Assembly (NCBI RefSeq): GCF_002443255.2 | Contig: NW_019211456.1 | Location: forward strand, 27,153,341 to 27,217,340 | DNA: 64,000 nucleotides | Reading direction: 5' to 3' | DNA from: Varroa destructor | Lineage: Eukaryota > Arthropoda > Arachnida > Mesostigmata > Varroidae | In this document: positions 49,801 to 60,675 of the stretch, piece after piece | Position numbering within the stretch: the first letter of the stretch is position 1 | Layout of the letters: every line of letters starts with the position of its first letter | Notes under the pieces: model-generated | Seen by the model: the letters and a program-made list of their open reading frames with translations, nothing else | What the model was told of the DNA's origin: nothing | Database searches by the model: none | Made by a program: the position numbers and the translations under genes

Positions 49801-52521
49801 CTTATCCGGGTGAGATACGAATGATTACTTACTCTGGCTATATGTAATGGCTTGAATGACCCTTTCCGAATTCCGATTAAAGTTTTAAGTACTTATTCAA
49901 TAATAATTTTTTGCGCTCACATTAACATATTAACTATGTTCCGAATTGTAGATGTTGACTGAGCTACGCGTACTTGAAAAGTGTCGCTTCCCACATATTC
50001 TCGCTCTGTACGGCGTTTCCGTTGACAATCTAAGTGAGTCGTGCATTGTATACGAGTTCATGTCTGGTGGAAGCCTCGATGATCGCCTCAAGAGAAAGGT
50101 TAGTATTAGCTACGTCATTCTTCCCTTTATTATGACTGTGACGCCTGATGAAGCTACTCCAAAATGGCAAGGTTACATATGAATGTTATGTGAGTTAATA
50201 CGATTTAAAAGATAATTTTGCATAACTCTGTTAATTCTCAATTAGCATTAAAAATTACTTTTTTGTCCATCTACCTTAAACGATCTCAGACATGTGCTTT
50301 TTCTGTTTCTGCAACAATCCAGCAAAATTTTGCATCAGTAAAACCATTAACCTGGCATCAGCGTGCTTCAATTGCCATTGGGACTGCACGCGGCCTAAAT
50401 TACCTTCATACGGCCGATATGCCTCTTGTTCATGGAGACATAAAGCCTGCCAATATTTTGCTCGATGAAAACTTGCAACCGAAACTAGGTAAGACAACTT
50501 TAACTATGAATGTGACCATAAATCATATGACTGCATTGTGTTGCAGTTTTTTTAAAGGCATTTTAAGGAATTAAAGGAAGGAGCTGTAAATATCGTTAAA
50601 CATTAGTCACTATAAAAGTGCGATAGTGCATTATATGTGGCACAGCCCATCATTTGGGCTGCACCAATTTAGCTAGTATTTTTGACATCACTGATTTTTA
50701 ATTATCGTTGTAAATCATGTTGCTGTTAATACGTGCGGGACTTACCGAAAAAACCTCTTTTAGGCGACTTTGGTTTAACCCGTGAAGGTCCGGATGGGGG
50801 ATGCACTCATCGAGACGTGTCACGCTTACAGGGTACAAGATATTATTTACCGCTTGAATACCTCCAGTCCCGGCATTTGTCGACGAAGGTTGATGTATAC
50901 AGTTTTGGTTTGGTAAGCAAATTGCACGAGTATTAAAAATGACGGTCACAAAGTAATTATATATTGATTGATATTTTTGTTCAATTGGGAAACATCTATA
51001 AGTCGAATTACTCTTTTCTAAACAGGTGCTCCTCGAATTAGCAACAAACCTTCGAGTTTGTGATGAAACAAGACGGCATCGGTTTCTATCAAGTCACATC
51101 GATGCGCTAAAGGCATTTGGAAGACAGCTTGAAGCCAAGGATCCTACTGGTGGAGACGAACCAGGATCGAATGACATTGTGGAGCTGTTCCTTAATCTTG
51201 GTCGCCGATGTGCCTCTGAAAACAAGAAACAAAGACCTGAAATGCGTGAGGTGCTCGATGAACTGAAGGATGCACTTACTTTTTGCAAACGTGCGTCTGT
51301 CTTCTTCTACTGTTCCTTTTTACTACACCACAAATATGACATTGTTTGCTTCAGCAAATTTGCGCTAAGGCCGTTAATATAACTCCTGTTTTTGTACCGT
51401 GAGAACGTAGCGAACATTTTATGTATTTTCGAAAAAGTCGCATATATTGAAGTAATGAACTGTAAATGCGTGATCGTCATAATCCATTGAAATTTTTGTA
51501 ATGGTCCATTTTAATATGACCTCTACCTAAGACCGTATGCGTAGCATTAGCGCCCTCTAATCTCTAACATGTCATTACCTTTCTTCTAACTTGAACATCC
51601 TTAGCGTCACCACTAATGGGTACTGGCTATTCTCGAGAGTCTACAGCTACTATGCACCATGCAGGAACTGCAGGTTGGGCTCAGGGCATGTGCAACGGAG
51701 GTCAAATTGTTCCTCAGAATTTGCGTGAATGTGGGGAAATTCGTCGGTTGTCACCATCAGACAATTTGCAGGTAGGCCCGTTATCATCGTTACCACCTGC
51801 CGGAACAACGCCGCCGACAGGCACAGGCAATAATACTGCCATTCAACAACTCCACCATACCCCACAAGGCCACGTGCAAAGAACTTCAAATCACCAGCCA
51901 TCTCAACAACAGCAGTATCCAACTCATCTTCAGGTGCAACACATACATATGCAAAAACTTCAGAACGCACAATATCAACAGCTGTATCAGAATTATCATC
52001 ATCTTCAGCAACAATCACAACAACAGCATCTAGTGCGGGTTAGCTCTATAAACAGCTCAGCCATGCCTGCTAAAGCAGGTGCTGTTCAGCCCACATCTCG
52101 TCAAATCGTAGGGGTCAATCACCCAGTCTCCAATACCACTACAGACGAATTAAATCAAATCGGCCCAAGTGCAATAATCAGCACACCCAGTAATAACAAT
52201 ACAGTGACCGCAACAAGTGCAAATCAAGGCACGGAAACAGTTGGTACAAGGCAATCACAGGCACCACCTAACGTAGCCCCTAGCTTGCCCTGTAACCCTG
52301 GTACTACTGGTCACGGCAATAGTCCAAATGTACCAATTTATGAAGTGGACTCGAACTGTTTACCGCTCGTGCCTGCACTTAACCCTGATGATCATCCGGT
52401 TGTGGTTCCGCAATCGACCATACAGGGTTTGTCTGAGGAAGAATTAACGACGAAGTCGACGAATACAACAAATAATTCAATTTCGACCTCAAGCTCGTCA
52501 GCGGACAATTCACCCAACTAG
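43834..52521 (+). CDS. pll: Pelle/IRAK1-type death-domain Ser/Thr kinase
   Basis: Eleven plus-strand exons: 43834-44029, 44195-44377, 45356-45459, 46233-46430, 46558-46696, 46878-47071, 49952-50098, 50323-50488, 50764-50912, 51026-51290 and 51605-52521. All are in phase; total 885 aa. Residues about 45-140 are a death domain ([19 protein letters not shown] to MHILKDYV), expected to bind MyD88/Tube-type partners downstream of Toll. The kinase spans about 274-580: P-loop [10 protein letters not shown] (301-310), ATP Lys322 in VAVKK, alpha-C Glu342, Tyr gatekeeper 372, catalytic loop [12 protein letters not shown] with Asp426, DFG at 444-446, and a PLE triplet in place of APE. HGD instead of HRD is the Pelle/IRAK1 type, unlike IRAK4. 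The tail, 581-885, is rich in Q, S, T, N and P; I see no P-x-E TRAF6 motif in it. Tube-like kinase is the alternative, less likely from the HGD loop. Confidence 0.92.
47072..49951 (+). other. Large Pelle intron 6 with an internal ORF
   Basis: This 2.9-kb intron separates the kinase beta3 strand (ending HVRQ) from alpha-C (starting [10 protein letters not shown]). The joined protein aligns without a gap to IRAK kinases, so no constitutive exon is missing. At 48586-49140 on the plus strand there is a 184-codon frame starting with ATG, of higher GC than the surrounding intron, which I cannot assign to any family. The rest is AT-rich with no feature. Confidence 0.6.
51605..52521 (+). other. pll: Last Pelle exon: long low-complexity tail
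   Basis: This single 917-nt exon encodes the whole C-terminal extension: a central Q/H-rich segment ([20 protein letters not shown] and onward) followed by S/T/N-rich sequence ending SSADNSPN. It is entered from donor 51290 (AAA C/GTGCGT) in phase 1. Such tails in IRAK1 recruit downstream adaptors; here function is inference. Confidence 0.85.
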
Positions 52522-52768
52522 AACGCAAATGTCTATGGGCTTTTAGTATAAAGTGAATTAGATATGAACGAGGCTCCGGCACACAGTTACGGATAAATCA
52601 TGTTTATAATGGGCGATTGCAGATGTATATAGTAGGCGACAGGTCTGTTTGAACTAGAAATGTATTTTTATGTAATTTTATGCTTTTCGAATCGTGGTAC
52701 AAGAGAAACAATTAGCAGGTTAGTATTTACAGTTTATTTTGTTTAAAATGACAATAATGACGTAGGAA

Positions 52769-52774
52769 AATAAA
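52769..52774 (+). terminator. Polyadenylation signal for the Pelle gene
   Basis: AATAAA about 250 nt after the stop codon, in an AT-rich 3'UTR. Confidence 0.5.
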
Positions 52775-55000
52775 CGCATAGAAAAAATTTTGAAATTGCA
52801 TGTTTGGCAGAACTAATCACACCCCGCTGCCTCAATTATCACATGATAATTGTGCGTATGTGTCTATGTGCACAATATATATATATATAGATAGATACAG
52901 CAGACTGGCCGAATGGTAAGGTTAAACTATGTTTATCTAACGTTTATTCAAATGTGGAAATACCTAAGTGACTCAAGTAATATTTCGATGGCCTACTATG
53001 TCAGATTACGAAGTTACGATTACTTCTGTAAACATCGCTACAAACAGCAAAGCTGCACCAGTCTGAACGGACCGTTTTAACTATTTTCTTTCGAATTCGT
53101 TTTCTGAGCATCGTTCGATTATATGTTCTTGTAATGTAGACTTAGTGCATTTTCAGGAAGTGTCCTCTAATTATATCGGGATTACTGCGATACCATAAGG
53201 TCGTTGTTGTTATTATTATTATTAATATTTTCTATACTAAGAAATGATTACGCGGTCGAGGAAGATTATCAGTTACCAAGTATCCAACCGAAGATTGATG
53301 TCAGTTTATTTTTTACATAATAACGGATGTACTTATGTTACAATCTAAGTACAATTTAAATTATAAGAGATATTTAGTAAGTAGGATGTGTATCTCGCGC
53401 TTAGCCGCACATACTTATTCTTTTCTTTTGGCGGTTAGTTTACTCTGCCAGTTACCAGCGATACTGGATAATTACTGGAGCCATTTTAGCTATAAGCTTG
53501 ATAATTTGTATTCTCATTACATGATTCATAACTTAATTTGAACAGCGTTTATATGAGACTGAATGTTTTGAAGCTTAAATGTCACTTTTTTTTCTCTTCT
53601 ACGAATTGAGCATAGAATATTCCTATTAAGCTGCAATAACTGCGTAATTAATCGTTCGACGAATATAGTCAAAACTGTATGTTAATGCAAAAAAGCTTTG
53701 AGCGTTTATGAGATACGCAGGTATTAATAAAGATGACGATACGATAATGATAATAATAATTATTATTATTTATAAACTGTTTCGTATAGTCACGGGTTTT
53801 ATTGAAAATAGATTAGAAACATTTTTATATTTACATCAATGTACGAGCATCTACAATGTCATACTTGCTTCTCAATGATTCTGAACTGAATCAGATAAAT
53901 TTTGGGACAGTGGTCAATTGAACAACGTATAACAGATAATTACGCCGAAATCATTCGAAAATCTCTTCGACCCCGGATTAGACCTGAACAGACGAACTAA
54001 TGGAAGTGTTTCATTATATAATTAAAATATTATCTGCAAAATTTAAAGGGGCAACATTGAAAGTTCTTTAAAGTAACTAATAACTTAAATGATAATACTT
54101 CTCTGTCTAGATTCAGTCTCGAAATGATAGTTTCAACCTCACTTTACACGCAAGTGGGCTGGCATCACCTAACACACCCTATAGATATTTGGCTATATTT
54201 ATATAGATATCCATGGACAAAGAGACATTCAGACGTTTTTCCAACGATAGGCTTGCTTGTGTCGAACTCGAAGATTTACTTCTTTTTTTAGGTCTTATTA
54301 TAATTTGTTAGGTAGACTTTTCCTTAACTAGGCAAGTTAAACACTTATTCAGGCCTTGCACCGATGTAATAATATTGTTGCTTCTGCTAGAGGAGAGCAG
54401 CGAGCCTTCGAAACTTGCTTTGATACAAGCTTCGTAATGTATGTGTGACCTATAGAAGACTAGCTATTAGTAAATTCGATAATTAATATTCGTATATATA
54501 GCCATTCAAGAATACCAACAATAGACAGTTGACTTGCTCACACTGAAGCCATACAATTTAAATTAGATTTATTTCAGGAAGTTTTGTTTATGTTACATGT
54601 ATATAAGTGTCGCAACAGCTTTTTTTTTTAAAAAACCCTGCAACAGTTCTAATTACTAATTAATTAATTTCCTGTTGGATATGCTCAGTTTGTCTAAACC
54701 AAGTGCGTCCTCAAGTTAATTTTATTCGCAAAAGTCGTCTAATGCAATCATGTAGTTACCGGAATTGATTTAGAAAGAAATAAAAAAATTCTTTCACAGC
54801 CCAACTGGATTTTTCCATTTATCCTTGTATTCTTGAACACGCTGTGTAAACGCTGTCCTAAGCATTTCAAAGCTACCTATAGGTTGGAGAATTTATGAAA
54901 CTTACGCAGGGGTTACCTTTTACCGCAACATCTTTGGTCATTTAAGAATCATTTTCGTGCATTCTTATAGCTAATCGAGAACTTTCTACCGTAAGGAGTA
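52775..55000. other. Intergenic, AT-rich, no gene seen
   Basis: TA runs at about 52868-52880, TTA runs near 53205-53225 and a simple AAT/ATT palindrome at 53750-53769. No coding signal was recognised. Confidence 0.6.
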
Positions 55001-56950
55001 CCATACTATAATTCTATATCGGATCGGATCCGCGTACGAGGTATTATCAGGGCCGAGAATAGGCTTACTACTACTACGTCTTCTATTCTTCTAGTTATGA
55101 TGTGCCATGTCTTCTATTCTAAACACTTCTTTCAAAAGCATACATCGCACGGAAGCCACGTAACGATACAGAATCCTTGCTCTTGCTCTGAATGCGCCTT
55201 ATTAGTTGTTATTATTATTACTACTACGTGCATGAATATTTGTTACCAAACTACGTCAATGAAGAGGCAGGTCGAAGGTTATTTGAAAGCCTATACACAG
55301 TTTTTCATAGTCAAGCAAAAGCTAGCTGATTTTCTGCTGTGGCTCGGTCTTGGTCATTTTCTATCTTTGCTGTTCCTGAGTTGGCTTCCTGTCCTCTTAA
55401 TAGCAGAGTTACAACGCATGCAACCGTTTCATATAGTGAGCAGCTGCCCTACGAAGGGTGCTGGACTGAGTCCTTTTTCCTGTGCACGACACGCAAATAT
55501 CTATCGGTCTGCCTAAATCAAAAATATCCCAATGCCATTGGCGGTAGTGTGAGACTAACTGGTAGGCCACCAAAACATCGTAGGCTCATCTCATCGTTCT
55601 GCGTGTCCATGTGTACGCCTCGACTAGCGTTGGCGTCGTGCGAATATTGCGACAAAACGTTCAACAACTGAGTCGGAAGGCACGTTCTGAACAGCAAGCC
55701 GGCAGACAACTTTTGGGACTGCAGTCTCGTTCTGCGCTCAGCAAACCCTTTGAGCTGCGGTGCAAAGCTTACAATATATTCCGCCTGTTAGTTTTCGTCG
55801 TTTCGGCGCTCCCACCTCCGTGCACTGCTACTCACAGCTTTTGCTGTCGGCCTATCGATATCGTCAATATCGGCAGTGAGCACCACCAGCGCTGATCCCG
55901 CCTTCGCTAGCAAGGAAACAAACAGCCAGTCAGCCGACAGTGATCCCTTGCCGACCACTCTGCTACTCGTTGCCTCATTGAGTTTTTCTCCTTTCCCAGA
56001 AAGTGGCCAGCAGCGGGTTATGTATCTGTGTGTGTGAACAGTTAGCGGGGATTTTTTCGAAATTGTTCCGCATCACTCCCCTTGGCGCTCACTAGCTCAT
56101 AACACAATGGCAGTCGCTGTTGCTGCTCTTTTGTCCTATGTTCGCTAGCGCGTTCAGTGGCCATCACAAGATCACAATCCCGCGGGTTGTCCCGCTATTT
56201 CAACGTCAAGAACGGGCGGTCAATACAAATACCAGTGTGAACTAATCTGAGTGAGGACTTCAATAGAGTAATTGTTTGGATACGATGACTTTTCTCTGAG
56301 AAGGTTGGTGTATATCAGAACGGACAGAAATCCAATTATAAATTGTGTTTACCAACTTTTACACAGTATGTCTAGCAAAGTGAATCTATCGGTGTTCTCT
56401 GAGGCTAAACGTGATGGCGTGAAAAGCGCACACATGAAAAATGCATCTTGCTCGTTCTACTCTTCGGAGAACACGTATAAATTATGAGCTGCTCAGAGAA
56501 CATATGTAGCTAACGAAGCAAATCGTTACCTGTATTAGTTTAGCTTATTTAGGCTGTCCGCAAAACGTGACGGAGAATATCGTTTTTACATATGTTACAC
56601 CCAAAGCTTGCAAGGGGTGAGTGGGAAGGCTGGAGTCGCGAACAACCCCGCTAATTCTACCAGACACTCGGACACTGGAACAAACACTATTTCACCGTTC
56701 ATTCACGATTTCCGTACATTACAACATTTTGTTTCATGCCTCGTGCTTGCGCAACGAGTATTACAGTTGTTCGGCCCACAACAACGATAACAACAAGATT
56801 TCAGTTCAATGCGCACCGTCCCTCTTGGCGCAGCTGCTGTCGTTGTTGCTCATCGATAGCATCGCGAGTCAGGTCACTTTGAACGCTCTGAGCGCTATCG
56901 CGCCCAACTAGCGAACTAAGGTAGAGAAGACTTCGAAGACCAGTGTGATT
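55001..56950. other. GC-rising segment upstream of the triplet-rich region
   Basis: Overlapping frames at 55097-55895 (up to 139 codons) lie in different phases and none resembles a known protein. Composition shifts from AT-rich toward CpG-containing sequence from about 55.6 kb. Promoter-proximal DNA of the gene inferred to start near 57 kb is the simplest reading. Confidence 0.3.
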
Positions 56951-57281
56951 CTGTATTGTTCAAATTGCGGGTGTCGTCTGCGGCCGATGGTGGCGCTCGC
57001 TTTGTATGCGCATGAGTGTGTGTGTGTGTGATGTGACGTCGGCAACTACGAGGAGGCCCCGATCGCCCGATCGGTGTCGGCCTTTCATCATTCTGCCCCT
57101 TTTGGCGGACCGCCCATCCTCGCGGTCGTTGGCAGGGCCGAATGCGTTCATACTTGTTCTCACTTGGGGAACGACATTTTGGTGCGTTTGGTTTGATGGT
57201 GTACTGTGAGAGTAGAGAGTAGCAGTCAGTCGAGTGTTCTCAGTGTCTCTGAAATTGTGTCGAGCCATGGACTAGTGGAGT

Positions 57282-57389
57282 ATGAGGCCACCCATGTTAG
57301 ACCAAGTGAGCTGCGTCGGAACCCGCGAGAGTGGCGCACAGCTTTCTGAGCTGGCCACCCAGGCCGCTACGGCCGACGTCCGCCGCTAG
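57282..57389 (+). CDS. Candidate upstream ORF, 35 aa
   Basis: ATG at 57282 with a second in-frame ATG at 57294; the frame begins MRPPMLDQVSCVGTRESG and stops at TAG 57387-57389. A minimal ATG-GAC-TAG ORF precedes it at 57267. If this region is a 5' leader, these would be upstream ORFs that could limit translation of the main frame. Nothing shows that it is translated. Confidence 0.25.
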   Translation: MRPPMLDQVSCVGTRESGAQLSELATQAATADVRR

Positions 57390-57405
57390 CGGCTGAGGGA
57401 CGACA

Positions 57406-57426
57406 GTAGCAGCAGCAGCAGCAGCA
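57406..57426. repeat. (GCA)n trinucleotide run
   Basis: Six or so GCA units in the presumed leader. It is followed by in-frame stops in all frames, so it is not a translated polyglutamine tract. Confidence 0.85.
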
Positions 57427-58265
57427 TAATAAGCGAACAGTGCTGCTGGTCTCGGTGGAGTTAGCAGGAACCAGGCAGCAGGAGTGAGTGTGTGTGTGTG
57501 GTCTGTAAGGCAGTGGGCAAAGCAGTCGTCAATTCACTCAGAAGTAAGTCAGTGAACCAGTCAGGCGGCGACCAGCAGCCTAGAGTAAAACCTGCAGCAG
57601 CAGCAGGCTGGTAGGCTGAGAGACTGAAACAAGCAAGAAGACAAACCGCAAACATAACAGCCGTACCGACGAATCTAGCAAACTAATCAACATTATCAGA
57701 TCAGATCGGCAGCAGGAGCGCTTTACCGGAGCGAGATATAGACGGGCGGACGAACACACAGACAGGCAAAGACAGTAACTGCAATTGAACTGCAACCGGA
57801 CAGTGGCAGCAGCGGCAGTAGTAACTGCAATAACCGCTGCGGCAGGGGCAATAGCAGCTTTAAAAACTCGAACAAGAAGAAGAAGAAGCGGCCGCCAGTC
57901 TTGCTCTCTGCAACTGCCTACCACTGCTGCTGCTACTACGACTACTACGGGTCCTGCTGCCGATTGACCAACAAATGGAGAACGCACTCTGCTAGGCCAG
58001 CAGCCGACTGACGATAGGTAGATAGGCCGTTTTTTTGATTGGTCGTTTGTTCGTTCGCTCATAACAGAGCAGCAGCAGCCGCCGCTGCTGCAGTATCAGC
58101 AGTGTATAGCAGAGGCAGTTTCAGTGCTTTGCTGTGGTGAGTGGCCAAAGAAGAAAAACAAGAAGAGCTACGGGGGCAACACGACGACCAACTGCTACAA
58201 CAGGAGTGTAGGCATACTGTGACCGCAGAAGCAGCAGCAACAGGGGCATTGCCAATCGAGTCTTA

Positions 58266-58285
58266 GTAGCAGCAGCAGCAGCAGC
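58266..58285. repeat. (GCA)n trinucleotide run
   Basis: Second clear GCA run, again without a surrounding open frame. Confidence 0.85.
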
Positions 58286-59329
58286 TATAAAGAGTTCGAA
58301 TCGCAGGTACGGCAACTGCTGTGCGTTTATACAACTGCTTATACTCCAACTGCTAGAAGGACCCCATCAGTGTTCCTATCACCCGTAGCAGTCGCAGAAG
58401 TTGCCGCAGAGCGAGTGCAGTGTGGAGTAATTCGCGTGGTTGTTGTAGTCGTCAACGACGATCACTGTCGTAATCGTCCAAGCAGCAGCGACAACCTAGC
58501 GAGCAGAGCAGGCCAAAAGCCAGGGATAGCAGAACCAGGAGCAGCTAGCCAACCTCCGCAGGTAGGATTGAATAGGACAGGGCAGGATAACCAGCAACAG
58601 CGGAAGCAACAAGAGGAGTTCTCCTTTTTCGTTAGTGGTAGTGTCAGTTCGTGGTAATGCTGAATTAGTGTTGGTACCGTTCGTGTTTTTCGTAAAGTGA
58701 CGGTGTTGGTTTTCGCGCCGCTCGCGCTGGGGATAATCGTATAGTGATGGCTGTATGACAGTGGTGCTTACAAGAATTCCGTATAATCTTTACGCATAAG
58801 AGCTATACGACGGCTGAAGTATAGCGACAGCACATAGCACAGCATAGAGTACGGGCTTGTGTGAATGAGTGATGGTTTGATTGAGTGATTGATCTGTCTA
58901 TATCTACCTCTATTCGCCATCGCCTTTACTGGCTGAGACAAAAATCTGACGATTGATTATGCGATTACTTGTACTGGCTATTACGCCCTGTTTACTTCGG
59001 TGCATAGCAGTACATAAAAATACCAACAACAACAACAACAGGGCAGTGGAGGTAGCAGCGCCAGGTAGCCACTAAAAGACCCTCAACCGAAAAGCGAATA
59101 CAGCGGAACGTGCAATCTCGACGCGCGGTGACGAAGAGGGTGTCAGCGATAATTGCCATTGCCGCTGCCCAACCAATCAAACGAAATAAGTCGGATATTA
59201 GTAGTCGATATAGGCACTTAACGGAAAGGAATTAGATCGGTTAGACAAGGTCTACCGCCGAAACGTGCAAAAGCAGCGGCTCCAGCTGGTGCCGTATACT
59301 CTTTTCGCAGGACAACGTCTTAAGTATTG

Positions 59330-59520
59330 ACGATGATTAATGAGTATTCCAGAGTGAAGTAACAGCTTACGCGAGATTTACTGCTGCTACTACTACTAAT
59401 ACTATTAGCACTACCACGACAGGATCAAGGAGCCGGAGCGGCCTTTAGTCGAAAGGAGATCAGGACCACTGTAGTGGGCGATCTCTGCCGATTCCGCGCC
59501 CACTTGGCCGCCTTCGCTAC
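59330..59520 (+). other. Possible untranslated exon ending in a strong donor
   Basis: A CTA/ACT triplet run leads into a GC-rich segment that ends CGCTACAG then GTGAGTTTG at 59521, a good donor consensus. One frame stays open for about 60 codons up to the donor but has no ATG and begins after a stop, so leader exon is more likely than coding. The 5' limit is a guess. Confidence 0.3.
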
Positions 59521-60616
59521 AGGTGAGTTTGTTTGTGAAGGATGTAAGACCACTGTTGCGACGATGCAGTCTTGACAACGACGATGACGACGGCAACGAA
59601 CGTCGAGAGAATGGGACGAATGGTGCATAGTAGTGAGTGATTGTGAGGAAGCTACAGTAGACACTTACCCAATAGTCAATCGAGGGTGATGACCTCACGT
59701 AGAATCTACGGTTCGAGGTACGATTAAGCGCTGCCTCTTACGATATGAATGTGTGCCTTGTTCATATCCGACTACGGCGGCGATGATGGTGCTCTGATAA
59801 CGGTGATTATAATGGTGATATAAAGTGTGAATGTGTGAATGGGAGCGGATGTGAATGAGTCCATCCAGCGCTGATGGTGCAGGTGGTAGCGCGATTAGTG
59901 TATAATGATTGGCTGTACTTGTATTACGTGATGAGGAAGAATAACTCGCCGCTATCGACACGAAGAAATCTGCGAATCGAATCGTCAATGAGTAGGCTGC
60001 CGCCGCAGCCACAGCTCCGAGCAAATTGGCCTAACAGAGACATTTCAGCCTGAAATTGATAAACTAGTCAGCTATCTAGTCTCCTGTGGCGCTAGCGATT
60101 CGTTGAGCAAACGTCGCCTGATTGACTACGTATTTCCACTATATGTACGTGTTATCAATACAGCCACTAATACCGTTATAGGACAAGGGAGTCGTCGAGT
60201 GTGGTCATACGGGACCATTCCGTTCTAGCCGTGATGATACTGACGATTGCAGCGTTGCTGCACATAGACCAGTGGCAGCGATAACGCCCGAATACGGCAC
60301 AGACTGATGGAATATGGGAGTCTGTAGTCGCTTGCTCGGCTTGTCGGTCGTTGCGGCCGCTCGTCCTGTGGTCATCGGCCCGACCCTCGCGGCTACGGCA
60401 GTGAACACTGCTGCAGTATTAAAGGGATCAACACCAGCAGGAGCTGGTCGTCGTTGACTCGGCTCGTTTACTCACTCTAATAGCTCCAGTGGTAACAGCA
60501 GCAGAACTGCACAGGAACAGGAAAGAGTAGTAACACTCCTTCCAGCTCAGTTGCCCCACGTGCCGACCTTATCGATCCCGAGCAGCGGTACTGACAGCAA
60601 ACAAAGGAAAGAAAGA

Positions 60617-60618
<2 letters not shown>

Positions 60619-60673
<55 letters not shown>
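60619..60673. repeat. (TA)n microsatellite
   Basis: About 27 uninterrupted TA units. Confidence 0.95.

Positions 60674-60675
<2 letters not shown>

Larger units (their letters stand above)
56951..58720 (+). promoter_or_regulatory. Presumed promoter and long CAG-rich 5' leader
   Basis: A CpG-rich stretch includes a TGACGTC motif (57034-57040) and an arthropod initiator-like TCAGTC (57226-57231). About 1.4 kb of CAG/GCA-rich sequence with frequent stops in every plus frame follows. Minus-strand frames here (for example 57580-58062) are translations of the triplet complement, rich in Ala/Val/Leu, and not credible proteins. Arthropod signalling and transcription factor genes often have such leaders, but the gene itself is not identifiable within the window. 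Strand is inferred from triplet orientation and the downstream donor at 59520. Confidence 0.35.

Noticed and set aside
57580..58062. 160-codon minus-strand ORF rich in Val, Ala and Leu
   Set aside because: It is the complement of CAG-type triplets and has no domain; neighbouring frames show the same artefact.
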